Assembly: GCF_023282985.1 (NCBI RefSeq)
Contig: NZ_JAGQDC010000004.1
Span: 1 to 64,000, forward strand
Reading direction: 5' to 3'
Source: Serratia silvae
Lineage (GTDB): Bacteria; Pseudomonadota; Gammaproteobacteria; Enterobacterales; Enterobacteriaceae
Length of the DNA: 64,000 nt
Positions 1 through 9,964 of the stretch are shown piece by piece. The notes under the pieces were generated by a model, which was given only the letters and a program-made list of their open reading frames with translations, did no database searches and was not told the origin of the DNA. Position 1 is the first letter of the stretch; the number at the start of each line of letters is the position of its first letter. The position numbers and the translations under genes were made by a program.

Positions 1-37
1 TTTACAACAGAGAGCGGCCTCACCAGGCGCTAAAATA

Positions 38-70
38 CAAAACGCCCGATGCGGTGCATCAGGCGTTTTA
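38..70. terminator. Rho-independent-type hairpin at window edge
   Basis: An inverted repeat (AAACGCC, GATGC / GCATC, GGCGTTT) with a GGT loop is flanked by A-rich sequence on the left and a T-run on the right, so it could terminate transcription in either direction. It probably ends a gene lying left of the window; the bases before it show no open frame that I can assign. Confidence 0.6.
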
Positions 71-126
71 CAGGCAAAAAAGTGTCAACCTATACCAGGA
101 CTAGTCAGAGAGAAGCGGAGAGACAC

Positions 127-477
127 ATGAAACGTCATCTTATTATCGCCACCGTGCTGTGGCTACCCTGGCTGGCTATAGCGGAAAACGGTGTCACCAC
201 ACTCAGCCAGCAACAGCAGTTTCTAAACCAGCGTGACCAGCAGGCACAGCAGCAGCGCATGCTGAACAATCAACAAATGGGACTGCGCCAGCAGCGGGGT
301 TATCCGCTCAAGGCCAACCAGCCCCAAATGCTGCCCTATAACGGCAATAACAACCCGATGCAGCCGCAGATGCCCACGGGCAAGAGACTGCAAACCGGCA
401 ATCAGCCAGTTAACCCCTTTAACCAGACGACACCAACAATTCCGCAGGTGCCGCCCCCGTCTGCACCAACGGACTGA
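127..477 (+). CDS. yhhA: YhhA-like DUF2756 secreted protein
   Basis: A 116-residue protein with a cleavable signal peptide (MKRHLIIATVLWLPWLAIA, cut before ENG) and a mature part very rich in Gln, Asn and Pro. This composition and the position next to convergent ugpQ match E. coli YhhA (DUF2756), whose function is unknown. I chose ATG 127 because GGAGA lies six bases upstream and the signal peptide starts there; the frame is open further upstream but that part overlaps a hairpin. The mature region (QQQQFLNQRDQQAQQQ) is probably disordered or a short coiled coil in the periplasm. Confidence 0.8.
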   Translation: MKRHLIIATVLWLPWLAIAENGVTTLSQQQQFLNQRDQQAQQQRMLNNQQMGLRQQRGYPLKANQPQMLPYNGNNNPMQPQMPTGKRLQTGNQPVNPFNQTTPTIPQVPPPSAPTD

Positions 478-522
478 CGTTGTTAGATTTAATGGCTCCC
501 CAAGGTTTTAAGGATTAACCGG

Positions 523-1260
523 TTAAAAATCCGGGCCGATCAAATCTATCCGGTCGGTGCAAATACAGTCAACGCCCCAGTTCAACAATAAACGCGCCCG
601 CTTTGGCTGATTGACGGTATACACCAGAATACGCAGCCCGGCGTCTTTTAGCGCCGCGACACGTTCAGCGGTCAGTTCTTTATGATTAATATGCAGCGAG
701 ACACAGCCCAAACGCTCGGTCAGCTCACGCCAATTGTCATCCCACTTGTCCAGCAACAGGCCGCGCGGCAGTTCGGGGGCGGTCTGCTGTGCCGCTGCCA
801 AGGCCTCCACCGAGAACGAAGAAAGCAGCGGTTCGGTTTGCCCCTGCCACAACATGCTGGCGGCAAACGCTACCACCCGGCCGGTTTCCTCGTCGCTGCC
901 GGTGGTTGGCTTGATTTCAATGTTGGCCATCATGCCATGCTGCTTACAGCGCTCCGCCACGTCTGACAGCAGCGGCAAACGCTCCCCTTTAAAGGCCGAG
1001 CTGTACCAGTCACCGGCATCCAGTTCTACCAGCTTTTCCCATGGTAGTTCGCCTGCCACGCCCCAACCGTTGCTAGTGCGTTCGAGCGTGTCATCATGCA
1101 GCAAGAAGATCTGCCCATCCTGCGCCAGTTTGGCATCAAATTCGATCATCTTGTGGCCATGGCGCGCGCCGACGTCAATGGCCGCCAGGGTATTTTCCGG
1201 TGCCAGAGAGCCGCCGCCGCGATGGGCGACGATGTGGGGATAAGGCCAGGCTGTAGTCAT
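523..1260 (-). CDS. ugpQ: Cytosolic glycerophosphodiester phosphodiesterase UgpQ
   Basis: UgpQ hydrolyses glycerophosphodiesters imported by the Ugp transporter to sn-glycerol-3-phosphate and an alcohol. The 245-residue protein has no signal peptide, so it is cytoplasmic, unlike GlpQ at 33729. The GDPD signature is present: [12 protein letters not shown] near residue 13, [10 protein letters not shown] with the metal-binding Glu/Asp, and [13 protein letters not shown]. It is the last gene of ugpBAECQ; its start overlaps the ugpC stop by one base (TAATG), implying translational coupling. Length agrees with E. coli UgpQ (247). Confidence 0.95.
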   Translation of the reverse strand: MTTAWPYPHIVAHRGGGSLAPENTLAAIDVGARHGHKMIEFDAKLAQDGQIFLLHDDTLERTSNGWGVAGELPWEKLVELDAGDWYSSAFKGERLPLLSDVAERCKQHGMMANIEIKPTTGSDEETGRVVAFAASMLWQGQTEPLLSSFSVEALAAAQQTAPELPRGLLLDKWDDNWRELTERLGCVSLHINHKELTAERVAALKDAGLRILVYTVNQPKRARLLLNWGVDCICTDRIDLIGPDF

Positions 1261-2333
1261 TAATCCATCCGTGTTCCGCTGTGGGTAGCAAAAAAGTGCA
1301 GCGCCGACGCAGGTAGCTGTAAATACAGGGTACTGCCCGCAGGCGGCAGAGTTTCATGGCTCAGGCGAACGATTACGCCTGAACTCCCCCATTGACCATG
1401 CGCCAGGTTATCGGCACCGAGCAGTTCCAGCGTTTGCAGCTCTAACGGAATACCGCCCTGCTCGCGCGTACTCAGTTGAATATGCTCCGGTCGGATGCCC
1501 AACGTCAACTCCTGTCCACCCCACTGTGGTCGAGGTTCCGGCAAATCCAGCGCCATACCACCGGCCAGTTGCAACTGCTTGCCGTCCACACTCAGGGTAC
1601 CGGGCAACAAGTTCATCGCCGGGGAGCCGATAAAACTGGCGACAAACAGCGTCGCCGGGCGTTGATAAACCTCGCTCGGCGTGCCGATTTGCTCCGCCAC
1701 GCCTTTATTCATCACGATCACCCGCTGCGCCAACGTCATCGCTTCAACCTGATCGTGGGTGACATACAGGCTAGTGGTTTTCAGGCGGCGATGCAGTTGC
1801 TGCAACTCCAGACGCATCTGGACGCGTAATTTGGCATCGAGGTTGGAGAGCGGCTCATCAAACAGGAACACCGCCGGTTCGCGCACAATCGCGCGCCCCA
1901 TCGCCACCCGCTGGCGCTGCCCACCGGAAAGCTCACGCGGTTTACGTTGCAACAGCGGTTCCAACTCCAGGATACGCGCCGCCTCTTCTACCCGCTGGCG
2001 AATGTGCTGTTTACCAAAGCCACGGATTTTCAGGCCATAGGCCATATTGTCGTACACGCTCATATGGGGATACAGCGCGTAGTTCTGGAACACCATAGCA
2101 ATGCCGCGATCTTTCGGTTCCAGATCGGTTACGCGCTGGCTATCGATATAAATATCACCGCTGGTGGTGCGCTCCAGCCCGGCCACCATCCGCAGCAGCG
2201 TCGATTTGCCACAGCCGGAGGGGCCAACCATCACAATAAATTCGCCGTCAGCCACGTCGAGATCGATCTGCTTGATCACCGGCGTTTTGCCGTCGTAAGA
2301 CTTGGTGACCGCCTGTAGTTTTAAACCTGCCAT
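1260..2333 (-). CDS. ugpC: sn-Glycerol-3-phosphate ABC transporter ATPase UgpC
   Basis: ATP-hydrolysing subunit of the high-affinity glycerol-3-phosphate/glycerophosphodiester importer, 357 residues. Walker A is GPSGCGKST near residue 38, the signature is [14 protein letters not shown] near 135, and Walker B is [17 protein letters not shown]-terminal TOBE-type regulatory domain follows from about residue 240, as in MalK-type CUT1 ATPases. It lies 5 bp after ugpE and abuts ugpQ. In E. coli UgpC is inhibited by internal phosphate; that is family knowledge, not visible here. Confidence 0.96.
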   Translation of the reverse strand: MAGLKLQAVTKSYDGKTPVIKQIDLDVADGEFIVMVGPSGCGKSTLLRMVAGLERTTSGDIYIDSQRVTDLEPKDRGIAMVFQNYALYPHMSVYDNMAYGLKIRGFGKQHIRQRVEEAARILELEPLLQRKPRELSGGQRQRVAMGRAIVREPAVFLFDEPLSNLDAKLRVQMRLELQQLHRRLKTTSLYVTHDQVEAMTLAQRVIVMNKGVAEQIGTPSEVYQRPATLFVASFIGSPAMNLLPGTLSVDGKQLQLAGGMALDLPEPRPQWGGQELTLGIRPEHIQLSTREQGGIPLELQTLELLGADNLAHGQWGSSGVIVRLSHETLPPAGSTLYLQLPASALHFFATHSGTRMD

Positions 2334-2338
2334 ATTCG

Positions 2339-3184
2339 TTACTTCTCGCTATCAACCAGACCGCGCACAAACCAGCGCTGCATCAAAAGAACCACCGCCA
2401 ACGGCGGGATCAAAGTCAAAATCATTGCCGCCATCACCTGATTCCACTGGGTCGGCGCGCCGGAGGTGGAAATCATGCTGCGGATCCCCGCCACCGCCGT
2501 GCTCATCGAGGCGTCACTGGTGACCAGAATCGGCCACAGATACTGGTTCCAGCCGTAGATAAAGGTGATGACAAACAGCGCCGCCAGATTGGTTTTCGAC
2601 AGCGGCAACACAATGTCCCAAAAGAAGCGCATCGGCCCGGCTCCGTCGATACGGGCCGCCTCTAACAGTTCATCCGGCAGGGTCATAAAGAACTGACGCA
2701 GCAGGAAGGTGGCCGTGGCTGACGCCATCAGCGGCAGCGTGAGGCCGGTGTAGCTGTCCAGCAGGTTGAGGTTGGAGATCACTTCCACCGTCGGGAAGAT
2801 ACGCACCTCGACCGGCAGCATCAGCGTCATGAAGATCAGCCAGAAGAACAGGCTACGCAGCGGAAAACGGAAATAGACGATGGCATAGGCGGAAAGCACC
2901 GAGACCACGATCTTGCCGCAGGTGATCGCCAGCGCCATGATCACACTGTTGAGCAGCAGCATCGAGAACGGCACCTTGAGGGTACCCACACCGCCCTGCC
3001 AGATATGGCGGATGTTGTCCCAAAGGTGCCCTCCGGGGACCAGCGTCATAGGCACCTGAAACACCTGCTGATCGTCCAGCGTGGCGGCCACAAAGGCCAC
3101 ATATAGCGGAAACAGCACCACCAGCACGCCAACAATCAGCATCGTATGGCTGAAGATATCCAGCCCGCGTCGGTTCTCAATCAT
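2339..3184 (-). CDS. ugpE: Glycerol-3-phosphate ABC transporter permease UgpE
   Basis: A 281-residue inner-membrane permease with six predicted hydrophobic segments, the first starting at [18 protein letters not shown]. The conserved cytoplasmic EAA loop reads [23 protein letters not shown] near residue 180, the docking site for UgpC. It pairs with UgpA to form the heterodimeric channel. Its ATG overlaps the ugpA stop by four bases (ATGA), a typical coupling arrangement. Length equals E. coli UgpE. Confidence 0.96.
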   Translation of the reverse strand: MIENRRGLDIFSHTMLIVGVLVVLFPLYVAFVAATLDDQQVFQVPMTLVPGGHLWDNIRHIWQGGVGTLKVPFSMLLLNSVIMALAITCGKIVVSVLSAYAIVYFRFPLRSLFFWLIFMTLMLPVEVRIFPTVEVISNLNLLDSYTGLTLPLMASATATFLLRQFFMTLPDELLEAARIDGAGPMRFFWDIVLPLSKTNLAALFVITFIYGWNQYLWPILVTSDASMSTAVAGIRSMISTSGAPTQWNQVMAAMILTLIPPLAVVLLMQRWFVRGLVDSEK

Positions 3185-4068
3185 TGGTAGCGCACCTTAC
3201 GTTCGACAAAGCGGAACTGGATCACCGTCAGGCCAATCACCAGCAGCATCAGCACCACCGACTGCGCCGCTGAACTGGACAGATCCAGACCGGCAAAGCC
3301 TTCACGATAGATTTTGTATACCAGCGTGGTGGTCGATTGCACCGGCCCACCGCCGGTAGCGGCGTCGATCACCGGGAAGGTATCGAAGAAGGCATACACC
3401 AGGTTCACCACCAGCAGGAAGAAGCTCACCGGCGTGATCAGCGGCAGCGCCAAATTGAAGAAACGCCGCACCGGGCCAGCCCCGTCAATCGCCGCCGCTT
3501 CCACCAGAGAACGCGGAATAGACTGCAGCGCGGCCAGGAAAAACAGGAAGTTATAGCTGATCTGCTGCCACACCGATGCCAGCACCACCAGGAACATCGC
3601 CTGGCCGCTGTTTTGCGCATGGTTCCAGTCATAGCCGAAACCGGCGAGCACATGGGTGATCAGGCCCATACCGGGGCTGAACAGAAAGATCCACAGTACC
3701 GCCGCTACCGCAGGGGCAACCGCATAGGGCAGGATCATCAACGTCTGGTAGAAACGGCTGCCGCGCAGCACGTAGTCCACCAGCGCGGCAAAGAACAGCG
3801 ATACCAGCAGGCCAACGCCAGCCACCAGGAAGCTGAACAGCAGCGTGGTGTAGAAAGAGTCCAGGTAATACGGGTCCTGGAACAGCTGTTTAAAGTTATC
3901 CAGCCCGACAAACTGGCTGGAGAGGCCGAACGGATCGACGCTTTGTACCGAGTACCACAGCGCCTGACCGGCAGGCCACAGGAAGAACACGACGGTGATC
4001 AGCAGCTGTGGCAGCACCAACACATAGGGCAACCAACTACAGCCGAAGCCGGGACGGGATGATGACAT
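3181..4068 (-). CDS. ugpA: Glycerol-3-phosphate ABC transporter permease UgpA
   Basis: A 295-residue permease subunit with six hydrophobic segments, beginning [20 protein letters not shown]. The EAA loop is [21 protein letters not shown] near residue 190. It partners UgpE (overlapping downstream by 4 bp) and receives substrate from UgpB. A 115-bp gap containing a palindromic repeat separates it from ugpB, the only sizeable gap in the operon; this may lower permease expression relative to the binding protein. Confidence 0.96.
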   Translation of the reverse strand: MSSSRPGFGCSWLPYVLVLPQLLITVVFFLWPAGQALWYSVQSVDPFGLSSQFVGLDNFKQLFQDPYYLDSFYTTLLFSFLVAGVGLLVSLFFAALVDYVLRGSRFYQTLMILPYAVAPAVAAVLWIFLFSPGMGLITHVLAGFGYDWNHAQNSGQAMFLVVLASVWQQISYNFLFFLAALQSIPRSLVEAAAIDGAGPVRRFFNLALPLITPVSFFLLVVNLVYAFFDTFPVIDAATGGGPVQSTTTLVYKIYREGFAGLDLSSSAAQSVVLMLLVIGLTVIQFRFVERKVRYQ

Positions 4069-4107
4069 AGGGTTAACCGTTAAATGGGGATGAGGGATGG
4101 TATAAGG

Positions 4108-4140
4108 CCCTCATCCCAACCCTCGCCTACAGGGAGAGGG
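4108..4140. repeat. Short REP-like palindrome between ugpB and ugpA
   Basis: The sequence reads CCCTCATCCC, an AACCCTCGCCTACAGG middle, then GAGAGGG, forming an imperfect hairpin (CCCTC/GAGGG with inner CCCT/AGGG). It resembles the CCCTCATCCC...GGGAGAGGG intergenic palindromes common in enterics. In the ugpB-ugpA gap it would sit in the operon mRNA just after the ugpB stop and could shield ugpB mRNA from 3' exonucleases. The function is inferred; only the palindrome is seen. Confidence 0.55.
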
Positions 4141-4183
4141 AGTGGATCGATGTCGTTTGGCCGAATACGGCCCATTCTGACGC

Positions 4184-5503
4184 TTACTTGGTGGAAGCCT
4201 CGAAGCGGCGCAGCAACACGTCACCGCGCTGTACCGCAGCATCCAGCGCCTGCTGCGGGGTTTTCTTGTCGGTCCACACGCTTTCCAGTTCTTCATCCAC
4301 CACGGTACGGATCTGCGGCATATTGCCCAGGCGCAGCCCTTTGGTGAACGCCAACGGTGGCTTGTTCAGCATCTGGCGAGTGGCAACATCGGCCCCTGGG
4401 TTCTTGTCGTAGAAGCCCTGCTGCTTGGTCATTTCATAGGCGGCAGTGGTGATCGGCAGGTAACCGGACTTCTGGTGCCATTCGGCGGCAATCTCAGGCT
4501 GGGCCAGATATTGCAGGAATTCCGCCACGCCTTTGTAAGTCGCCGCGTCTTTGCCGTTCATCACCCACAGGCTGGCTCCACCGATAATGGCGTTCTGCGG
4601 TGCATTTTTTGCGTCAGAATCGTAAGGCATCATGCCCACGCCGAAGTCGAATTTGGCGTATTTGCGGATGCTGGCCAGCGAGCCGGAAGAGGCGGTCGCC
4701 ATGGCGCAGTCGCCGTTGTAGAACTTCTCGGTAGGTTCATCCTTACGGCCGAAGTAGGTGAAGTCACCCTTCTTGTTCATGTCTTGCAGGAACTGAATAT
4801 GTTTCACCTGCAGCGGCTGGTTGAACTCCAGCTTGGCATTGGTGCCACCAAAGCCGTTGTTTTCACTGGCGAACGGCACGCCATGCCAAGCGCTGAAGTT
4901 CTCCAGTTGGATCCAACCCAGCCAACCGCTGGTGTAGCCGCACTTCATGCCAGCCGCGCGCAGTTTGGCGGCATCGGCCGCCAGTTCCTGCCAGGTTTTC
5001 GGCGGCTGATCCGGATTCAAGCCCGCTTTCTTGAAGGCATCTTTGTTGTAATACAGCACCGGGGTGGAGCTGTTGAAAGGTTGAGATAACAGATGGCCGC
5101 TCTTGTTATTGGTGTAGTAACCGGCCACGGTCGGCACAAACACCGATTCATCGAACTTGACGCCCGATTCCTGGAACACCTGATACACCGGCTTGATCGC
5201 CTTGCTCGCCATCATGGTGGCGGTGCCCACTTCGTAGACTTGCAGGATCGCCGGTGCCTTGCCGGAACGGTAAGCGGCAATCCCCGCCGCCAGGCTCTGT
5301 TCGTAGTTGCCTTTATAAACCGGGACGATCTTCACATCGCTGTGAGTTTGGTTGAAACGGTCTGCCAAAGAGTCGACTTCGGTACCCAGTTCCCCTTCCA
5401 TCGAATGCCAAAAGGGGATCTCGGTGGCGGCTATTGCATGGCCGCTGACCGCCAGGGCCAAGGTAACGCACAACGTGGTTTTTTTAATCGCGTGAGCAAA
5501 CAT
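4184..5503 (-). CDS. ugpB: Periplasmic glycerol-3-phosphate binding protein UgpB
   Basis: Substrate-binding protein of the Ugp importer, 439 residues (E. coli 438). The signal peptide runs [20 protein letters not shown] to about AIAA, with mature [14 protein letters not shown]. The ligand-pocket signature WHSMEGELG and the C-terminal SPVLYYN- and GASLWVM-type blocks fit the family-1 solute-binding fold. It is first in the operon; PhoB boxes lie 210-250 bp upstream and an ERIC occupies most of the intervening leader. Confidence 0.97.
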   Translation of the reverse strand: MFAHAIKKTTLCVTLALAVSGHAIAATEIPFWHSMEGELGTEVDSLADRFNQTHSDVKIVPVYKGNYEQSLAAGIAAYRSGKAPAILQVYEVGTATMMASKAIKPVYQVFQESGVKFDESVFVPTVAGYYTNNKSGHLLSQPFNSSTPVLYYNKDAFKKAGLNPDQPPKTWQELAADAAKLRAAGMKCGYTSGWLGWIQLENFSAWHGVPFASENNGFGGTNAKLEFNQPLQVKHIQFLQDMNKKGDFTYFGRKDEPTEKFYNGDCAMATASSGSLASIRKYAKFDFGVGMMPYDSDAKNAPQNAIIGGASLWVMNGKDAATYKGVAEFLQYLAQPEIAAEWHQKSGYLPITTAAYEMTKQQGFYDKNPGADVATRQMLNKPPLAFTKGLRLGNMPQIRTVVDEELESVWTDKKTPQQALDAAVQRGDVLLRRFEASTK

Positions 5504-5570
5504 GCCTAACTCCTGAAAAAGCTGGTGTGATCAAAACGCGTGAGCGAAAAGAAGTCTTTATACTCGGATG

Positions 5571-5698
5571 TATTCCCTTATAGCTTTCAAGCTGCAGCTA
5601 GGCGGCAAGCTGGCGCATCCCCTGGAGCTTAGTTAGCTAAGTGACTGGGGTGTGCCAGTGCAGTCAACAACGCTGCGGCTTGAAAGATGACGGGGATA
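5571..5698. repeat. ERIC element (copy 1) in the ugpB leader
   Basis: A 128-bp imperfect palindrome whose core contains GGAGCTTAG...CTAAGTGACTGGGG, matching the ERIC consensus used for ERIC1R/ERIC2 primers. The ends are diverged (TATTCCCTTATAGC ... GATGACGGGGATA). It lies between the PhoB boxes and ugpB, so it would be transcribed as a long hairpin in the ugp 5' leader. Confidence 0.9.
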
Positions 5699-5713
5699 AC
5701 ATGCCATGCGCGG

Positions 5714-5753
5714 ATGACAGAAAAATAACTCTCAGATGACAGTAAGGTGACAG
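5714..5753 (-). promoter_or_regulatory. PhoB boxes of the ugp operon
   Basis: On the minus strand, CTGTCAC-N4-CTGTCAT forms a classical 18-bp pho box (5736-5753). A further CTGTCAT (5714-5720) lies exactly two 11-bp steps downstream, with a degenerate half-site (GAGTTAT) at the intervening step. About 10 bp beyond is an AT-rich -10-like sequence (TGTTAT, 5697-5702). This is the architecture of a PhoB-activated promoter lacking a good -35, expected for ugp, which is induced by phosphate starvation. Confidence 0.85.
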
Positions 5754-5819
5754 CGAGGTGAAGTGCAGATGGCGGTTTGATGTCGGCGATAGGGAATTCA
5801 CCCCACCGCCGCAGAGAAA

Positions 5820-7007
5820 TTACAGCGAGCGACGCAGGCGGGCGACGGCCTCTTGCATCTGTTGCTCGGTTGCCGTGGCAAACGACAGGCGGAAGGTAGA
5901 GCGATCCGGTTTGTCAGAGAAGAAGTATTCTCCTGGTACAAACACCACGCCCTGTTTCAGGGTAGTTTTCAGCCACTCGGTGGCATCGAATTGCTGACGG
6001 AAACGCGCCCACAGGAACATGCCGCCTTTCGGCATATCAAAGCTGATCACGTCACCCAGCTCTTTTTCCACCAGCCCGGCCAGGATTTCACCTTTGTGCT
6101 TGTAGGCCGCGCGGATCTTTTCAATCTGTGCGGGTAAACGATCCAGCCCCAGGTAACATTCGACGATGCTCTGCGACAGCGCGCTGGCATGCAGATCCGC
6201 CGCCTGCTTGATGATCGCCACTTTATGCAGCAGGAATGGCGGCAGGATCGCCCAGCCCAGGCGCAGGCCCGGAGCCAGGATCTTGGAGAAGGTGGAGGTG
6301 TAGATAATGTTTTCGGTATGGCCCAGCACCTGTTGCGAAACCTGATACAGCGTAGCATTACGCTCTTCGGTGAAGCGCAGCTCCCCGTACGGATCATCCT
6401 CGATAATCAGGAAGTTATGCTCCACCGCCAGTTTCACCAACTGCTCACGGCGTGCGGTGCTCAGGGTCAGACCGCTCGGGTTGCCGAAGTTCGGCACCAC
6501 GTACACCCCTTTGATCTTCTGGGTTTTCAGCAGTTCGGCCAGTTCATCCACCACCATGCCATCGCTGTCGGAGGAAACAGACATGACGTTGGCTTCCGCC
6601 AGTTCCAGCGTTTGCAGCGCCGCCAGATAGGTCGGGCGCTCTACCACAAACACATCACCAGGGTTAATCACCGCACGCATCACCAGATCTAACGCCTGCT
6701 GGGAGCCTGCGGTCACCACGATATCTTCCGGCTTGGCATTAACGCCACGCTGTGCGCATAGGGTACAGATGCCTTCACGCAGCAGTTCGCTACCTTCGGT
6801 CAGCCCATATTGGAAAGCGCTTTTCGGTTGTTCGGTAATGGCCTGCTGGGTAGCAATGCTCAATCCTTCGAAGTCAAACAGCGCATCAGAGGGAATGCCA
6901 CCCGCCAGCGAAATGACGTTTTCCATTTTGCTGTGCTTGAGCAATTCGCGGATTGCCGAGCTTTTGACCTTTACGATGCGCTGCGCGAGTAGTCCTTCTG
7001 TCTTCAT
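5820..7007 (-). CDS. PLP-dependent aminotransferase, class I/II (2-aminoadipate/branched-chain-like)
   Basis: A 395-residue fold-type I aminotransferase. The Schiff-base lysine is in STFSKILAPGLRLGW (Lys242), preceded by the cofactor motifs AGSQQALDL near 100, NPSGLTL near 177 and EDDPYGELRF near 203; the terminal RLSFA arginine binds the substrate carboxylate. The sequence resembles LysN/2-aminoadipate and MocR-like aminotransferases without a DNA-binding domain. The substrate cannot be read from sequence. Lying directly after liv genes it may act on branched-chain or related amino acids, but this is inference from context. ERIC elements flank it on both sides, so it is probably transcribed separately. 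Confidence 0.85.
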   Translation of the reverse strand: MKTEGLLAQRIVKVKSSAIRELLKHSKMENVISLAGGIPSDALFDFEGLSIATQQAITEQPKSAFQYGLTEGSELLREGICTLCAQRGVNAKPEDIVVTAGSQQALDLVMRAVINPGDVFVVERPTYLAALQTLELAEANVMSVSSDSDGMVVDELAELLKTQKIKGVYVVPNFGNPSGLTLSTARREQLVKLAVEHNFLIIEDDPYGELRFTEERNATLYQVSQQVLGHTENIIYTSTFSKILAPGLRLGWAILPPFLLHKVAIIKQAADLHASALSQSIVECYLGLDRLPAQIEKIRAAYKHKGEILAGLVEKELGDVISFDMPKGGMFLWARFRQQFDATEWLKTTLKQGVVFVPGEYFFSDKPDRSTFRLSFATATEQQMQEAVARLRRSL

Positions 7008-7081
7008 TGCTTGTTCTCGTAATCGTTAAAATATGGGCGCGATACCATCTCTATGCCCTCTTATTCGGTAAATACCACCTA

Positions 7082-7208
7082 ATACCCTATGGATTTCGAG
7101 TTACAGCTAGGCAGCAAACATGTTTATCCCCAGGAGCTTACTTTTGGGTAAGTGACTGGGGTCAACATGTGCAGCTAACAACGCTGTAGCTTGAAAGACG
7201 ACGGGTAT
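7082..7208. repeat. ERIC element (copy 2) after livF
   Basis: A 127-bp element running from ATACCCTATGGATTTCGAG to TTGAAAGACGACGGGTAT with core CCCCAGGAGCTTAC/GTAAGTGACTGGGG. It begins two bases after the livF stop on the minus strand, so it forms the 3' end of the liv transcript or the spacer before the aminotransferase gene. Confidence 0.95.
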
Positions 7209-7210
7209 TT

Positions 7211-7912
7211 TTAACCACCGAGATAGGCCGAGCGTACTGCTTCGTTTGCTAATAATGCGGCCCCCGTATCTTCCAACACCACGCGGCCGTTTTCCAGTAC
7301 ATAACCACGATCCGCCAGTTTTAGTGCCTGGTTGGCGTTTTGTTCCACTAGGAAGATAGTCATCCCTTCTTCGCGCAGCTGCTGGATGATATCGAAAATC
7401 TGCTGGATGATGATGGGTGCCAGCCCGAGTGAAGGCTCGTCCAACAGCAGTAACTTTGGCTGGCTCATCAGCGCACGACCAATCGCCAGCATCTGCTGCT
7501 CGCCACCGGACATGGTGCCAGAGCGCTGGCTGCGGCGCTCCAACAGGCGCGGAAACAGGGTAAATACTCGCTCGATGCGTTGGTGATACTGATCGCGATC
7601 CGCAAAGAAACCGCCCATCGCCAGGTTCTCTTCCACCGTCATGCGCGAGAACACCCGCCGCCCTTCCGGTACGATCGCCACGGCCTCGCGCATGATGCGC
7701 GCTGTCTGCCACTGGGTGATGTCCTGATCCATCAAGGTGATGGACCCTTCGCTGGCCCTTGGGTCGCCGCATAGCGTGCCGAGCAGGGTGGTTTTACCGG
7801 CACCGTTGGCGCCGATCAGGGTGACAATCTCCCCCTGTTGAATGTTCAGGCTGACCTGGTGCAGCGCCTGAATTTTGCCGTAATGGGCGGAAACCTGATT
7901 AAATGACAACAT
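7211..7912 (-). CDS. livF: Branched-chain amino acid ABC transporter ATPase LivF
   Basis: One of two ATPases of the LIV-I/LS importer, 233 residues. Walker A is GANGAGKTTLLG near 34, the signature MSGGEQQMLAIGRAL, Walker B LLLDEPSLGLAP, and the H-loop lies in FLVEQN. It is the last gene of livKHMGF, four bases after livG. Residue length is close to E. coli LivF (237). Confidence 0.96.
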   Translation of the reverse strand: MLSFNQVSAHYGKIQALHQVSLNIQQGEIVTLIGANGAGKTTLLGTLCGDPRASEGSITLMDQDITQWQTARIMREAVAIVPEGRRVFSRMTVEENLAMGGFFADRDQYHQRIERVFTLFPRLLERRSQRSGTMSGGEQQMLAIGRALMSQPKLLLLDEPSLGLAPIIIQQIFDIIQQLREEGMTIFLVEQNANQALKLADRGYVLENGRVVLEDTGAALLANEAVRSAYLGG

Positions 7913-7916
7913 ATGC

Positions 7917-8684
7917 TTATTCGCCCAGATAGGCCCGGATCACGTCCGGGTTATTACGGATTTCTGCCGGTGTGCCTTGCGCCAACGGCGTTCCCTGATT
8001 CACCACGTAAATGCGATCGGAAATCCCCATCACCAGTTTCATATCGTGCTCAATCAACAGCACCGACACCTGGTGCTGGTTGCGCAGCTCGACGATCAGG
8101 TGATCCAGCTCATCGGTTTCTTTCGGGTTCAGGCCTGCCGCCGGTTCATCCAGCATCAATAGTTCCGGGCGGGTTACCATGCAGCGGGCAATCTCCAGCC
8201 GACGCTGCTGGCCATAGGCCAGATTACCCGCCGAACGGTTGGCCATGTCCAACAGACCCACGCGTTCCAGCCACACCGTCGCACGCTCCAGCGCATCGGC
8301 CTCTGCACGACGGAACGCCGGGGTTTTCAGCAAACCAGCAAATACGCCGCTTTTCAGATGCTGATGTTGGGCCACAAGCAGGTTTTCAATCACCGTCATT
8401 TCACGGAACAACCGCACGTGCTGGAAGGTACGCACCACACCCATGCGGGCAATAGTCTGGCCGGAAAGCCCTTCCAGATGGCGATCGCGCAGTTTGATGG
8501 TGCCACTGGTCGGGCGATAGAACCCGGTCAGGCAGTTGAACACCGTGGTTTTGCCTGCGCCGTTCGGGCCGATCAACGAGACAATCTCACCTTGATGCAG
8601 CTCCAGCGCGACGTTGTTCACCGCCAGCAAACCACCAAAACGCATCGAAAGCCCGGCAACCGCCAATAAAGGTTGAGTACTCAT
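7917..8684 (-). CDS. livG: Branched-chain amino acid ABC transporter ATPase LivG
   Basis: Second ATPase of the importer, 255 residues. Walker [18 protein letters not shown], signature [15 protein letters not shown] (the LAYGQ variant typical of LivG), Walker [14 protein letters not shown] and H-loop [10 protein letters not shown] are all present. Its start overlaps the livM stop by four bases. LivG pairs with LivF under the LivH/LivM channel. Confidence 0.96.
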   Translation of the reverse strand: MSTQPLLAVAGLSMRFGGLLAVNNVALELHQGEIVSLIGPNGAGKTTVFNCLTGFYRPTSGTIKLRDRHLEGLSGQTIARMGVVRTFQHVRLFREMTVIENLLVAQHQHLKSGVFAGLLKTPAFRRAEADALERATVWLERVGLLDMANRSAGNLAYGQQRRLEIARCMVTRPELLMLDEPAAGLNPKETDELDHLIVELRNQHQVSVLLIEHDMKLVMGISDRIYVVNQGTPLAQGTPAEIRNNPDVIRAYLGE

Positions 8685-9964
8685 GCCTGCTCCCCCTTCA
8701 CGGCTTTGATATCAGCCACTTTCATCTTCAACTGCGGGCGTTTCATCGGCAGCAGCCCCTGTGGCCGCCAAATCATCATCAATACCATCAGCGCCCCCAG
8801 CAGCAACATGCTGTATTCATTCAGATCGCGCATCATCTCACGGGACACTACCAGCAGGATCGCCGCCAGGATCACCGCAAACTGTGAGCCCATACCGCCT
8901 AACACCACGATCGCCAGCACAAAGGCCGACTCCACAAAGGTGAAGGACTCCGGGCTGACAAATCCCTGACGTGCGGCAAACAGCGTGCCAGCGAAACCGG
9001 CAAAGGCGGCACTGATGGTGAAGGCGGTCAGTTTGATTTTGGTCGGGCTCAAGCCCAGTGAACGGCAGGCGATCTCATCTTCGCGTAACGCTTCCCAGGC
9101 ACGGCCCAGCGGCATACGCAGCAGCCGGTTAATCACAAACAGCGTCAGTATCACCAGCAGCAGCGCCACCAGATAGAGGAACACGATGCGGTCGCTGGGA
9201 TCGTATTTCAGGCCAAAGAAGTTATGGAAGGTATCCCAGCCACCGTCGCGGGCGCTGCGGTTAAACTCCAGACCAAAAAAGGTGGGTTTCGGGATCTGGC
9301 TGATGCCATTCGGCCCGCCGGTAATTTCGGTGTTGTTCAGCAGCAGGATACGGACGATTTCACCAAAGCCGAGCGTGACGATCGCCAGATAGTCTCCCCG
9401 CAGGCGTAATACCGGGAAACCGAGCAGAAAACCGAAGATGGCGGTGACAATCCCCGCCAGCGGCAGGCTTTCCCAAAATCCCAGGCCGTAGTAATGGTTC
9501 AGCAATGCGTAGGTATAGGCACCAATGGCGTAAAAGCCGGCGTAGCCCAGCACCAACAGGCCGGAAAGGCCAACCACCACGTTCAGGCCCAGCCCCAGCA
9601 TCACATAGATCAGCGTCAGGGTGGCGATATCCACCGTGCCGCGCGACACCAGGAACGGCCAGACTACGGCGGCAATGATGATCGCCGCTGCCAGCACCTT
9701 TTGGCGCATTGTGGAGCCGTCAAAGCTGGGTAATACGAACGCCGGGCCGGAGATTTTCTTCATCCCATGCTGCATCAGCGGACGCAACAGCTGGAAGAAA
9801 AATACCACCACACAGCCGATACCAATCCACATCCAGCGCACTTCGGCAGCGCCGTGCACTACCAGCTTGGTACCGTCGAGGCTCAGTTGCATCCCCATCA
9901 GGAAGGAGGCCATGACAAACAGCACGACCGTGGCAATACAGGCGTTAAGCAGACCGAGTTTCAT
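8681..9964 (-). CDS. livM: Branched-chain amino acid ABC transporter permease LivM
   Basis: A 427-residue inner-membrane permease with about ten hydrophobic segments. The family block [20 protein letters not shown] is near residue 130, and the EAA-like coupling loop [21 protein letters not shown] is near 288. The N-terminal extension (about residues 1-90) before the conserved permease core is the same as in E. coli LivM (425 residues). Four-base overlaps on both sides link it to livH and livG. Confidence 0.96.
   Translation of the reverse strand: MKLGLLNACIATVVLFVMASFLMGMQLSLDGTKLVVHGAAEVRWMWIGIGCVVVFFFQLLRPLMQHGMKKISGPAFVLPSFDGSTMRQKVLAAAIIIAAVVWPFLVSRGTVDIATLTLIYVMLGLGLNVVVGLSGLLVLGYAGFYAIGAYTYALLNHYYGLGFWESLPLAGIVTAIFGFLLGFPVLRLRGDYLAIVTLGFGEIVRILLLNNTEITGGPNGISQIPKPTFFGLEFNRSARDGGWDTFHNFFGLKYDPSDRIVFLYLVALLLVILTLFVINRLLRMPLGRAWEALREDEIACRSLGLSPTKIKLTAFTISAAFAGFAGTLFAARQGFVSPESFTFVESAFVLAIVVLGGMGSQFAVILAAILLVVSREMMRDLNEYSMLLLGALMVLMMIWRPQGLLPMKRPQLKMKVADIKAVKGEQA

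Noticed and set aside
3337-4062. A 241-codon plus-strand frame opposite ugpA
   Set aside because: Antisense of a clear permease gene; composition (His/Gln/Arg-rich) is typical of shadow frames.
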